Assembly: GCA_030248135.1 (NCBI GenBank)
Contig: JASANC010000526.1
Span: forward strand, 1-64,000
From: Theristus sp. LFF4_11
Taxonomy: Eukaryota > Nematoda > Chromadorea > Monhysterida > Xyalidae
Length of the DNA: 64,000 nt
Reading direction: 5' to 3'
The position numbers and the translations under genes are program-made. The notes under the pieces were generated by a model. The model was not told the DNA's origin, did no database searches, and worked only from the letters and a program-made list of their open reading frames with translations. Numbering within the stretch: position 1 is the stretch's first letter; each line of letters opens with the position of its first letter. Shown here piece after piece: positions 23,381-35,100 of this stretch.

Positions 23381-24624
23381 ATGAATTTCGCATTCGTTAC
23401 CCAGCAGCAGTATTTCGCTGTAATAACGCGACTTTTTGCCCTGCTGGTGATCGCGATCCAGTGGCAAGCGGCTAACACAGCAGAAACCGCCGTTAATTTG
23501 AATGAAACTGATTTTCAAAACAGCGAAGACCCGTTGTGTGAATGCCGTCACGGTCGTGTGAGGCTTGATTTCAATGGAACTATCTGCTTTAATCGCAACT
23601 GGCCTCGCAATGTTTCGGATCTCATCCAAAACAAAAACTACGAGTCCAATAATGGGTAAGCTCTGTTTGTATTGGCCGAAATACATAAAATCAAGAAGAC
23701 TCGATTATCAAAGCGGCATTCATGAAGTAATATTAAAGTTTGGAGTTCAATCAACAACATGAGATAAAATTGACATTGAATTTATCATTCACCCCAATAA
23801 TCGTGTGTGCAAATGAAAATGGAAAAGCATCCCAAATGACGAAATAAACAGAGAAAAAATAAATCAGTGCTACTGCAGAACGATGTGCGTCTGCGCGCCT
23901 CACTTGACCGGGCCACTTTGCAACGAACTCGACTGCAAAAACGGCGGTAGCTCAAAACGTCGACTGGTTGCGAACAACGACACTGATAACTCGGAACTGC
24001 TGTTTTGTCAATGTCTGCAAACGTTTGAGGGCGATTTCTGTGAGCGGAAAAAATCTGGTAATGTCAAAAAAATATTAGTAAAACTTCATCCGACAAAAGA
24101 AATGTCTGTAAAAAAAGCAAAACTGTCATTTATACAATGCACATTTATAAAATGCAATGCTAAAAAATTTTAAGGGCCAAGGACTTTAGTGTGTTACGTA
24201 TTACGTAAATCCACTGGAGAACTCATGTTTTAAAGTTTTTTTTTCAGGGGGTCTGTCATGGCAGTGGTATTTGTTGATCGTAGTTTGTGTGTTTGTTCTG
24301 ATCGGCAAAATAAAAAACAAGCAGAAAGGCAAACGAAAAGCGACCCCAGGACGCACAAGCAACCAGTCGTCTGGGGGCCATCTCCAATCGGCAGTCCCGA
24401 GCGTGACGCAAGTCGCCACCGAGAACCGCGAAAATGATCGAACTGCCAGTGACAACTGCTCGCGTTTTTCAGTCGCCGAAACGGTGCGACTGTCTGGGAG
24501 TTTGAGTGAAAGTGAGAAGGTCAACCATTCGTCGGGACCTTGCTTCAGTAGCCAAGCGCCGCCCATCGATGTCGACACTCCGCCTCAAACTCCCCCACCG
24601 AGATATGAAGAGATTTTCTCGTAA
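23381..24624 (+). CDS. EGF-like single-pass membrane protein with PPxY tail (gene 1)
   Basis: Exons 23381-23655, 23879-24057 and 24248-24624, phases matching, 276 aa. The Met at 23381 is followed by a signal-peptide-like hydrophobic stretch (residues about 13-30). Extracellular cysteine motifs follow EGF spacing: CECRHGRVRL, then CVCAPHLTGPLCNELDCKNGG and FCQCLQTFEGDFCE. A TM helix lies at residues about 156-173 (WYLLIVVCVFVLIG), then a basic stop-transfer KIKNKQKGKR and a ~100-residue Ser/Thr-rich tail ending PPPRYEEIFS. PPxY is a binding site for WW domains such as those of Nedd4-type ligases (known for the motif). The gene lies 431 bp after the methyltransferase and 694 bp before a related gene. 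The ligand is unknown. Confidence 0.82.
23713..23735. repeat. Fragment of the small MITE
   Basis: GCGGCATTCATGAAGTAATA matches one arm of the MITE family only; the rest is missing. It lies in intron 1 of the first EGF gene. Confidence 0.5.
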
Positions 24625-24639
24625 AAAGATTGAATCAGT

Positions 24640-25318
24640 TTAAAAATTATTCGACGAGAAGTGGGCAATATAATTTAGGGCAGGAAGTGTTGCTTAGTGA
24701 TAAAAACAACGCTACATGTACGTGTTTTGTTCATTTGTATTTGACCTTGCATAGGCTGGAAGGTGACAGCAATAATGGTACTTTGTTTTTTCCTTTAGAA
24801 AATAAAGTTTATATTACAAATTCATGAACTTTTTGACTTTTATAAATTTTTGACAACTTTTGGGTGGCAGACAAAGGTTTTCCAAAAATCAAGTTTGTTG
24901 CTCCATCCGTTGCATAACAGATCAAAGTCTTTGAGCTGCTTCACGTGGCTTTGATGGTGTTTTTCGCTCCGCTGATGCTTATCACAAATGCGTCTGCAAA
25001 TATTATTGATTTTTTTGGATAATCATTCATCAAAGCTGTACTTACTGCAACAAAGCTCGGCCAGGCAAAATGGTTTTCCGATCAAATTTGTTCTCTGACA
25101 ACATTGTGCGTGCTATTGCCGTAAAATGTAGCGAACTCTCTTTTTCAGTTTCATGAAACAAATCCGTTTTTTTCTTCTCTTTCAAAAAATGTGCTAACCG
25201 GATTTTGATTGGTCATGAATCACATTAACACAAATCGAGTCTGGAAGTTGAACATTTGCAAGTGTTCGAGTCACAACAAACAAGAATTTGCAGGCGCTGA
25301 ACAGACTACGAAACAAAC
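24640..25318. other. Intergenic, with polyadenylation signal
   Basis: AATAAA at 24802-24807 is a likely poly(A) signal for the upstream EGF gene. The rest is AT-rich and should hold the promoter of the second EGF gene; no clear element. Confidence 0.55.
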
Positions 25319-28300
25319 ATGGCTCACCAAAGCATCTTACCGCTCGAATTATTCCTGATCCTTTTATGCCCGTCCATATTTCGTCCAGTTGCCGCAAGTT
25401 CATCGAATGAGATCACAGCGCAAACGCGTACTCCCGCTACAGCAACATCAACAGTGGCGTCAACTTTGCCAACAATCCAACCATCACCAACTTCACCAAT
25501 CGACGTGCCCGCGGATTTGCCATTCGGCCGTTCACAGCAGCCATTCTACGAGGACTGCAAACGAGTGCTGGTGAGCAAGGCAAAATCAAGCAACGCCTCC
25601 AGCATCGACCAACTGAACCTGCAATTCGCGCTTCGCAGTTTATTTTGCGCTCGATGCGCGGTCGGAGCGTTGGCGCACGAACAGTGCGATTTGAAAAAGT
25701 GTATATCTGGTGAGTGAAAAGAGGCAGAGCAAGCTGATTGGTTGGCTGTCTTTGATTTGCCCGCGAGAGAATTCGTTGTGCAACTGGACAATCGCGCGAG
25801 GCGGTGTACCACTAGTGTCAGGCCAACAACACCGCGGAATGCATGGATATAGGCAACACTTAAAGCGTTCCGTTTTGTTTCGCGCAGAAAAAAATAAAAT
25901 CTTTGTTCAAATGTACAGATATCTTCTGAACCAAAGTATAAAGTCGTTTTGGGTCCTAAGCCAACCTTGTCCAAGACAAAAGCCTTATATAAAGGCACAA
26001 TCGGGAAATCTAATGGTCTTCAAGAAAGAATTTATTTTGCGGTAATTTTTTGCATCGTGTGATTTTTTGAGTTCATTGGCAATAACTGTTAACTGTGTCC
26101 TCTCACATCAAAAGGCAGTTTTCAAGAAGAAGGCAGTAAATGTCGTTACTTTATTTACTGAATGCTTATTGGTTGCATTATGTGTTTCAGAAAATGGTGA
26201 CTTTGTTTCGAACCGATGTCAATGCAAGCGGTTATGGTCAGGTGACAGCTGTCAGTGGAGGCAATGCCAAAATGGCGGCACATTACGGAATTTGGATGCT
26301 AATTCAAGCTGTGAATGTCCGCTGCCGTATGATGGAGAGTTTTGCGAGCGGTGCAATGGTATGTAATAACAACGGTTTATTAGAATTTGACCAACTAAAA
26401 CAATCTTTTCTCTGTTGTTCACGTTCAGCCAAAGGGGGCAGGCAGGGTTGGGGTGTTGGGAATGCGGTTGAGTTTTGTAACACACACAAAAAAGTTCGAA
26501 CGTACCCTAACCGATGCCCCGGACCCAATAGATGTTTGAACACGTACCCTAAAAATGCTCGGACCCATTTGATGCTTGAACGCCCCAACGATGTTCGGCG
26601 GACCCAAAAGATGCTAGAAAACGTAGCCCAACCGATCCCTACCCGGCACTGAAACGCAGTGTTCAGTTATTCAGCAAGGCATGCATGTCTGAACTTTGTC
26701 GTTTTTGCTCCAGATCGTTCATACCCCAAATACAAGGACGGCAGATGCGTGTGCACCGATGAGTGGCAGCACCCCGACTGTGCAGAGCGCCGCTGCCACC
26801 GTGGGCTACTGCTGAGTGACGGTGAGTGGACCAACGGCGTTTAGGCTTTCAGTTGACACGCAGAAACAAATCATTGGTGTTACTGCATCGCACGGAAGAA
26901 CCTAAACTGCACCTAAAAATATGAAAAAGTACCTAAAATGAACCGCACCTTAGTATACCACTCATTCAACGGCTGTTAAAAATGCCGGACATGTGAATGA
27001 TCTCAAATACCGTAAAGTCTTGCATATAAGGTTCCTCCCACTTATAAGACCCCCACCCAAAAGTGGGCGGAGTGTCACACGGCGGGAAACCAAAAATTTA
27101 GAAATTTTGACTTGGTCGACATCCTACCCCGTTTATAAGGCCCGGAATTCCTAATGTTCTCTTTATAAGACCTCCTCCCACTTATAAGGCTGTCACACGA
27201 AATTCCACTTTTTTCAGAAATTTTTGATTTTCAAAAATATAAGGAGACCTTATATGCAAGACTTTACGGTAAGTTTACACAGTCACTGATTGCATCTTAG
27301 TTTGACACACATGTTTTTGTTCAAAGACAGTTCCATTGAAACTCCATGTGGCTTCACTTTTTTCAGGAGTCTGCAGTTGTGTCACTGGATGGACGGGCAG
27401 AGCATGCAACGAACGCTTCTGTGTCAATGGGAACGTTTCAGTTCTGAATGATTATTTGCAGAAAGTGTGAGTGCGGAAATAGTCATAGTTACCGGTGTAT
27501 GTATGTTGTTTGTACGAGTTTTTAGTTTATTTCTTTCACATCTCCATTTCCGGGGGATCGATCTTTTTTTCAGTACGTGCACATGCGAGAAATATTGGCG
27601 CGGGGACCGCTGTAACCAGATTGACTGTCAGAATGGAGGGCAACCGTTGAATAATGACACTGTTTGCGTGCGTTGCAAGAAGGGATTTAAAGGAAGGTAA
27701 GTCGATGTGGTGTGGTTTGTATGGTGAACTATGATACACAGTATATAGATTAGACCATCGGACGTAGAAAACTTGAAAAGTATATCCAAATAAACCTGTC
27801 ACGTTTTTCGCATACAGTAACGAACACAAATTTTATTCCTCCCTTGTAGAGGTGTCAAAACCACAACCACAACAACAACAAATTTAAATGAAAAGATGGG
27901 TGTCGGGGGGGGGGGGGGGGTTGATTTGAGAGGAAATCAATTGAAATCAATTGTACACAAATGGGCCTTTGACATAATCCAAACCCGAATTCTGTTCCAT
28001 TCTATTTCAGTCAAAGTGTCGTTTGCCCTTAACCCTGCTAAAAAAGTGGCAGGCTTAATCAAATAACCTTTACTGAAAGCTGATGCGGCTGCTGAGAGCT
28101 GAGTGCGGAATCGTGAACGCACCTTTGCCTTGCCATTTGGTTTAGAAATGTCGCTGTTGTTGAACAGCAACACGCAAATTACACGAGAGATTTTTTTAGT
28201 GTTTTACAAAAAACACTGATTGAACGACGACAGTGATTTTTCTTCAAATTCAGAAGCGTTCACGGCAACATACGGATGTTTGCTGCTTTTGGAATCTCCT

Positions 28301-28937
28301 GCAATTATTGCTGCTGGATGTTTTATTATTTCACTTTCAAGGTTTTGCGAGCGTTACCAAAAGACCACAAATTGGATAAAAATCGTGCTTTGGACGGCTA
28401 TTCCAATGGTGATATATGTCATCTTTGAAGAGTCGGCAAGGATAAAAAGATGCAACAACAAAGTGGTAAAACAGTTGGCTTATTTGCAGAACCGATAATC
28501 CTATTTTTGTCAACAAGATCTTCCAAAATGGCGGAATAATAGCTTCAAAAATTTTTACATTGCAGAAATCGTCTGAAAATGAAACTGCAACTTGTGAGTC
28601 AACTGGCGACAAAACTTCGGATGCAGAAACGGGAAAGGTCGACTGTTCAGATGTGGAAACGGCTGCCGCGAGCAGCAGGGAGTCCGTAAAACATGACAAC
28701 ACTGCTGTGGTTGTGAATGAAGATCGCAGCTCAGAGAATGGCGTAACAACATTTAATGGCCAAAATGAAACAGCTAAATCGACCTTATCGCGCGACATCG
28801 CAAAAATGAAACCGAATAAACTGCCGCCAATTATAATTCCGCCGTTACCAGCAATTTCACCAAGTGATACACCAACCATTGCACCTCCCACTTATGCTGA
28901 AACGTTTGCAGCGACTGACGAAGTGATCAATTATTGA
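25319..28937 (+). CDS. Multi-EGF single-pass membrane protein with PPxY tail (gene 2)
   Basis: Eight ex-frame-checked exons: 25319-25709, 26191-26358, 26714-26821, 27367-27466, 27574-27696, 28342-28465 and 28566-28937 (seven joined coding exons), total 461 aa. The N-terminus is a signal peptide (residues 1-25), followed by a Pro/Thr/Ser-rich linker and a Cys-containing domain. At least four EGF-like units follow, e.g. CQCKRLWSGDSC, CVCTDEWQHPDC, CSCVTGWTGRAC and CTCEKYWRGDRC...GFKGRFCE. The last EGF is completed by the acceptor at 28341, which fixes that exon. TM is at residues about 308-326, then a 135-residue acidic/Ser tail ending IAPPTYAETFAATDEVINY, with PPTY at 445-448. Architecture and tail match gene 1 next door, suggesting tandem duplication. 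It is convergent with the DUF229 gene, 263 bp between stops. Confidence 0.82.
26495..26645. repeat. Degenerate ~38-bp tandem repeat
   Basis: Three to four units containing CGGACCCAATAGATG and AACACGTACCCTAA in an intron of EGF gene 2. Confidence 0.6.
27008..27271. mobile_element. 264-bp MITE with TACCGTAAAG termini
   Basis: Left end TACCGTAAAGTCTTGCATAT is repeated inverted at the right (ATATGCAAGACTTTACGGTA). The inside contains several CTTATAAG-type units. It lies in an EGF gene 2 intron. Confidence 0.8.
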
Positions 28938-29047
28938 ATACAGAATTCGACAGCTTGGTTTGCTTTTAGGCCGAGGCTCAGGCTTAAAGCTGAGGCTAAG
29001 GCTCAGGTTCAAGGTCAGCTTCAGGCTAGCGGGTAAAATTGTCATGC

Positions 29048-29053
29048 AATAAA
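29048..29053 (+). promoter_or_regulatory. Poly(A) signal of EGF gene 2
   Basis: AATAAA 110 bases after the stop of EGF gene 2 and before the DUF229 3' end. Confidence 0.55.
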
Positions 29054-29199
29054 ATTTATGAATTTTGCTAAAAATTGTACTTTTTTACTTTAAAAACTTT
29101 CCATCTTTTTCAGTCCGTTTTCCATTCACAAATTTTTCACCATGTTTCACAAAACTTCACTAAAATTTTTCCGACAACAAGCACAGCATGTCGACTCAG

Positions 29200-32100
29200 T
29201 CAAGAGGCCACAGCGGCAGCCACGAGCGGCTGGCAATAGCACAGTTTGCGTCGTGTTCTGTCGTTGGCGATGCACCAGGAAGTGTTGCCATAGGCGTTGT
29301 TGCGATTCACGTCTCCCGTTTGTTTGATGACGCCAGAGCTGTAGTCGAACGACAATAGACCCTCAAACACGGCACCATTTGGTGACACCTGAAATGTGTC
29401 GAAAACTAAAAAAATTGAATTTGTTAGAATTTGACAATTTATTGTTGTTTTCCGTTAAGAAACCATGATCTTTTATTTTGGTCACGAGACTCAATGCGCG
29501 CATTAGATAGGGTTCATGGATGACGCGGGAATTCAAAATTCGCGGACGCGGGACACTTAATTTTTAGCGTGCGTGCACATACCTCAATCTGCAGTCTGTA
29601 GTTGACCAACAGTCCATTGGTCTCCCTTTGCGTTGTGTCCCGCAGCGTGGCTCGGTTCGGCAGAAACGCAGTAACGGATAGAATGTGACTCAATTTATAA
29701 ACTGCGCATTCGTAACGATAATAATGTTTGCTGCGAGTTCCTGGCGATGCTTTTCTTCGATGCTTTTGACGTTTGAGATTTTGAGCAATTTTTCGTCGAG
29801 TTTCGATCGACTGAAGCTGCGCGTTCAGTTCGGCGACTAGAACCGCGGCAAGATTCGTTGATGTTGCATCAGTGGTTGGAAGTGAGACTTCGTGGGAGCA
29901 CGGGCAGTAGTCAGCCGGGATAAAGGCCTAAAAGTCCATGCAGTATCCGTCTACACGACTTCAAAAGAATAAAACAGTTTCATCCACCTGATTCTTTTTG
30001 TGACGAACGAACGAACGAATGAACAGTAATTTCAGCGTTGATTTTAGCCAGGGCTAACCCAGAAAAACGCACAGAGAACGTGGCGTGTGTGGAACACCCA
30101 TCGACTTTTTCTATTATAAGGCCTAACACACCTCTCGGTGGGGTTCGATCCCCGAACACACAAATAAGAGTCTTAACAAGCTACAACAAGATCACGAGGG
30201 AAACAAAGATTTTGGTCCGTTTCTGTGTCCCACACGCTAATCTCAATGCCCACCTGTTCACAAGTGCGATCGTCTGGCAGCCGCTCTGTCAACAGCGACA
30301 AAGAGCGCTTCTCAAAGTCCTCTCTCGTTTTCCTTGACACCGCTCTGCCACCGGTTGTGCCATTTTTCGCCAAGGCACCATTATTATTGGCATTGTTTGA
30401 CCAGTTTTGCTCGAGGATTCCATTAAGCGTTCCGAAAACGTTGAACGGCGTCGTCAGACGGTGCGCGTTGTGCCGTAGATTGGCGTACAGTTTGGGGTGT
30501 GACTTTCTGAGATCGTCGGACAAATGGACGGCCATGAATGGCATTCGAACCTCGAGACGGCCGATGATCTGAGAAACGCCAAGAGCCGTTTTTCCATTAC
30601 CTTTGCACGCTCATGTGCAAGAGCCGCTTTACGTACGTATGAGAGCCACCTCAAGTACGCAAGAGCCACCACTTCTGTGTTTGACAGCCGCTGCCGTTTC
30701 TTACAAGTACAGTGTATGCATAACCGCGTCTCCTATATGCAAAAGCTCTGTCTTGCATATGCAGGAACCGGTTCTCACCTGTAAATACAAGAACAGACTC
30801 TGACACCATGTAAGAGCCGTTTCTTGGAGCTCTAAAAGGCAAGATGCGGGCTTAACACTTTTTGTTTTCAAATCAACGAGCCGGTTCTTGGACATGCCGT
30901 CTCTCACAGAGCCGTTTTAGCGAGATCCAATTCTGTGGGCCCGTTCACCATTCACCCAAGAAACAAATCGTCATTCTAATCAGAGCAATAAGCTGATTAT
31001 CAACTGCAAGCACACCGACTTCCAGTAACCAATCATCATCTAACTTTCAAAACCCCAACCAATCACCGTTTTGCGAATGGCGTCGAACCGATGGCCGTGA
31101 TCACTGAACACGAACATGATCGTGTTCTCTCGCAACAGCTCGTGCGAGCTCTCAAAGAATCGCAGGAAATCGCCGTCCGCCACGCCGACTGTGTTCAGAA
31201 ACTCATGCGAGAGTCCGTTTGACCAGAGGAACGCCCACTTTCGTTCGTGGCGGTATGACGCGAGAAAACTAGAGGAAAAGTTTTCCTCGATTTGGTCTTT
31301 CACTCTTCGCAAACTCTTTTTTGCCTTAACTCACTTCAAATTCAGTTTTTTTTTTGTTTTGAGAGTCGTAGTTGTAACTCATGTGCTGCCTCTCACCGCA
31401 TTTATACAGAACTTGAAACGCTTGGCAAAGGCTGTGCAGGCGTGCCTCTTCAAGTCAAATTTATTCAAAAAGCATAAAATCTGTCCCGGTCGTTTTCTTA
31501 CTCGAAAAGCCATTCTGTGAGCACTTTGTGGTCTCCTTTCGTGTTGTAGCAATCGTGTGAACTGCGCAGTCTGACCTGTGAGGAAATTTGGAAACACAAT
31601 ACAGGCTAATTATGCTGAAAAGTTAATCAAGTTAACGTCTGGCATCAGATGTCGAAATGATAGTTGCTGCGAGGCAAAATGTTTGCGAGAGGCCAGACGA
31701 CACAAATGACCAAGATGCAACCACTTTCGGGTCAATCATGTTTGCGACAGCAAAAAAAAACAATTAATTAGAATAACTTTCACCACGCAAACTCAATTTT
31801 CGTGGTAAACTTAGTAACATTAGTAGTAACATTAGTAGTAACAGATGGCAACTTGGGCTGCAAAACCTGAACGCACGATCGTGTGCTGCTGTGCCAGCCA
31901 GAACGGTCGCGCATAGAAGTCGGTCGGTTGACGCCGAAAGCCGCGGTCCCTGGCCGCATAATAATTGAACATGGCGGTCGCTGCTGAATCGTCAGCGAAA
32001 AACGTCGCATAGCCGGCTTTGCTGTATCGTTGCCACAGATAGTCCGTCCAATTGTCGTAGAACATCGGCTCGCTCTCGTGGAGTTCGCGTTTGAACTGGA

Positions 32101-35100
32101 ATTCGAGTATTTCCATTGTTCACTTGTGTTTCCCGACTTGTTGGTATTGTGGATTTATTCAAACGTGTCCGGACTAACGTGACGTCATGTTATTTAAAAA
32201 CGCCCGTTTGTCAAAGTACAGGCACTAAAATTTCAGTTTGGTGTGACTGATTCGACATTCACCATTTGTTTACGGGAAGAAATCGGCTAAACGGATAGTC
32301 TGGTTTGCTGTGAACGACAAGCGCATGTTTTGTGGCACATGACGTCATTTCAGTGGGACACGTTTAAAAAAATAGGCCATACCAACCTGTGCTTTTAGAT
32401 TTGCTTGTGTCTTCGTTTTATTACAGTTGACTTTGATTTTACCTGATCTCCATATCCCACAAATTTGCCGGCAAAAATCGCCATCAAGTTGGCGAACGTG
32501 TTATCCCAGACTTTCGTGTATCCGAGCATCTCCACTGCGTTCAACGTTTTCGTCAAATATTCGTACGTTCGTGGAAGTTGTCGAATAAAGTTTGACCTGT
32601 GATGAAGCATCTTCGATTTTGATTCTGTGACGCAATGCGCGCGCAGAGATGCAAGCAGTTACAAACATGACGCGGGAATTCAAAATCGGTGAAGTGACCC
32701 ACTGAAATGCGGCTGAGTCACTAGGGCCGTTTTTAATTGCCGCATAAGCATGAAACTGATTTGCATTTGATGTCTGCAAACTCAGTGACTCTCAGAAAAA
32801 ACTTAACGAATCGACAGTGCACTGATTGGCTGAATCACGCTTGATAATTTCAATTCGTTCTCCTTTCCCTAATTAAAGTTTTCGCACGCTCGTTTTCTGC
32901 GAAAACCTGACAGGTTTTAACAAAAATACTTTACAAATGAACTCACTGATTTTTAATGCAGCCAATCAGCAAAATGTTTTCAAACCTGGACATCGAATCG
33001 ATACCGAACAAGATCACGTTCGGGTACAAAGCAGAGGCGTTCTTCAATGCGAAACCTGCGCGATTTCTTGCGGTCGATAGCGGGTCTGTGCGATATCCGG
33101 CGATTTCCGGTGAAACTGATTCTTTATCGGTGGAAGCTCTAAATGGAGGTCGGGTTCGAGCAAAGTGGTAGCGATAGACCTGAAAAAAATACAATCATTA
33201 GTTTTGAAATTGCACTGAGAAGATGTTACTACGAACACCACTATTGATTCCATTTCAAATTCCGGAGCGAGTTCCTACTACTAGTCACTTCTGATTTCAG
33301 CGGTAAAATTAGTAGTAAAGGTGAGTAATCATGCCCATTCGCGAGCGAAGCAGTAGCGGAGCGGACAGCGGATGCAGGCATAATATGGCCCGTCTGTCGC
33401 TCGCACGTAAATTCCAAACTTACTGTGCCTCGCATTGTGAACATAAAAGGAGCTGAGATTTTTTTCTGCGGCACACAGGCAGACAATCCACAGATACACT
33501 GTGTGCACGAGAAATTTTTTCGTGGTGATCTTCTACACACGCTGTGTGCGTATTTTATCAATTCTGAAAGTGAAAAAAATTATTCTTGTTTACCCCTTTT
33601 TTTCGGCAATGTCATCAAATGTGTACGCAGTTTCAGTGATATAAAGAAAATTCTGACTGCTATGAGAAAAACATTTTCTAGGGTAAAAATCTTCGGGATT
33701 TTCAAATTTCGCATTCATTTTTTTTCTCCGATGCTTCCCAAGGCTTTAAATTTAGCTTGTTTGTATAAAATTACAAAAAATGCTTATTTTGAGGTGTATT
33801 TGCGATTTCTGCGCGTGAAACAAACCGTTATTTGACAAATAAAACAATTTCTAGGGGTAACCAACAACGGAGAGTTTGAATTTGACTTTTATTTTTAAAA
33901 AAAGTCAAAGGAATAGTTGTTAAATAACCAAAGTCGTGACGATTTCGGGCAAATCGGCCGTGGAAATTGGCGAAATCGGTTCAAAAACAAAAAAATGAGA
34001 AAGTGGTGTATTCCGGGGTAATTCAATGCGCTGATCACGGATTTTGGGTTAGTTTTCTTATGTGAGCAACTCTATATACTGAATCGTGACGATTTCGGGC
34101 GAATCGGCCGTGGAAATTGGCGAAATCGGTCCCAAAACAAAAAATGAGAAACTGGTGTAGTCCGGGGTAATTCAATGCGCTGATTACGTATTTTGGATTA
34201 GTTTTCTTATGTGAGCAACTCTAGATACTGAATCGTGACGATTTCGGACGAATCGGCCGTGGAAACTAGCGAAATCGGTCCAAATGCAAAAAACAAGAAA
34301 ACTGTGTTGTCCATGGTAATTCATTGCGCCGATGACGGGTTTTGGGTCAGTTTTCTTATGTGAGCAATTCTAGGTACTAAATCGTGACGATGCCGGGCGA
34401 ATCGGCCGTATAAATAGCAAAGGCGAAATCGGCCCAAAAAACAAAAAATGAAAAACCTCAGTTATCCGGGGTTTAGAAGAATGTGTGACCAACGAGATGT
34501 GAATTTGGTCCGACCTTCGGGACTTATTTAAAAGTCAGAATATTTTCTGAAAATGCGGGAGACGCATATAAAAGGAGGAATATGGCTTTGTGTAAGCAGT
34601 GAGAGACTTGGCTCGACAACTCTTTTCAAGTCTCAGATGTGGTACACACGGATACAAGTACATAAGAGCCATATTTTTGCGCCGTTTATTCATTAAATTC
34701 GGTTGCAGATGGCAACCCTCGTACTTTGTTTGTAGACAAATGAAACTTTAACATTTGCGGTATTTCGGGCATTTAACGACCACTAAAATAACGATCAGAC
34801 TTCCCAGATCGCTGATACTGGTTTGCCCAGGACAAAGTTATCGCAGAGGCATTGGGGAACGCAAGGTCCCTTTTTATGGCAAAGGCAACGACTCACGGGA
34901 CAGTTTATCCTGCCACTAGAGTTTGGCAAAAAGGGTGAAAATCAACGGAAGACAACACCTTTTTGTCGCTGGTGCTGGTGTGCACACAGTGATACGTACG
35001 GTATGGCCGAATAAATGAGGCAGTCCATGAAGGCGAGATCAGCCGCAGACTAGGAGTTGTCTTTTGAAAAAAAGCCAACGTAATTCTTAATCATGTGTAG

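Noticed and set aside
28220..28341. Hydrophobic frame GCLLLLESPAIIAAGCF as the TM of EGF gene 2
   Set aside because: The acceptor at 28341 completes the EGF motif (GRFCE) and leads to a better TM downstream; the earlier stretch is intronic.
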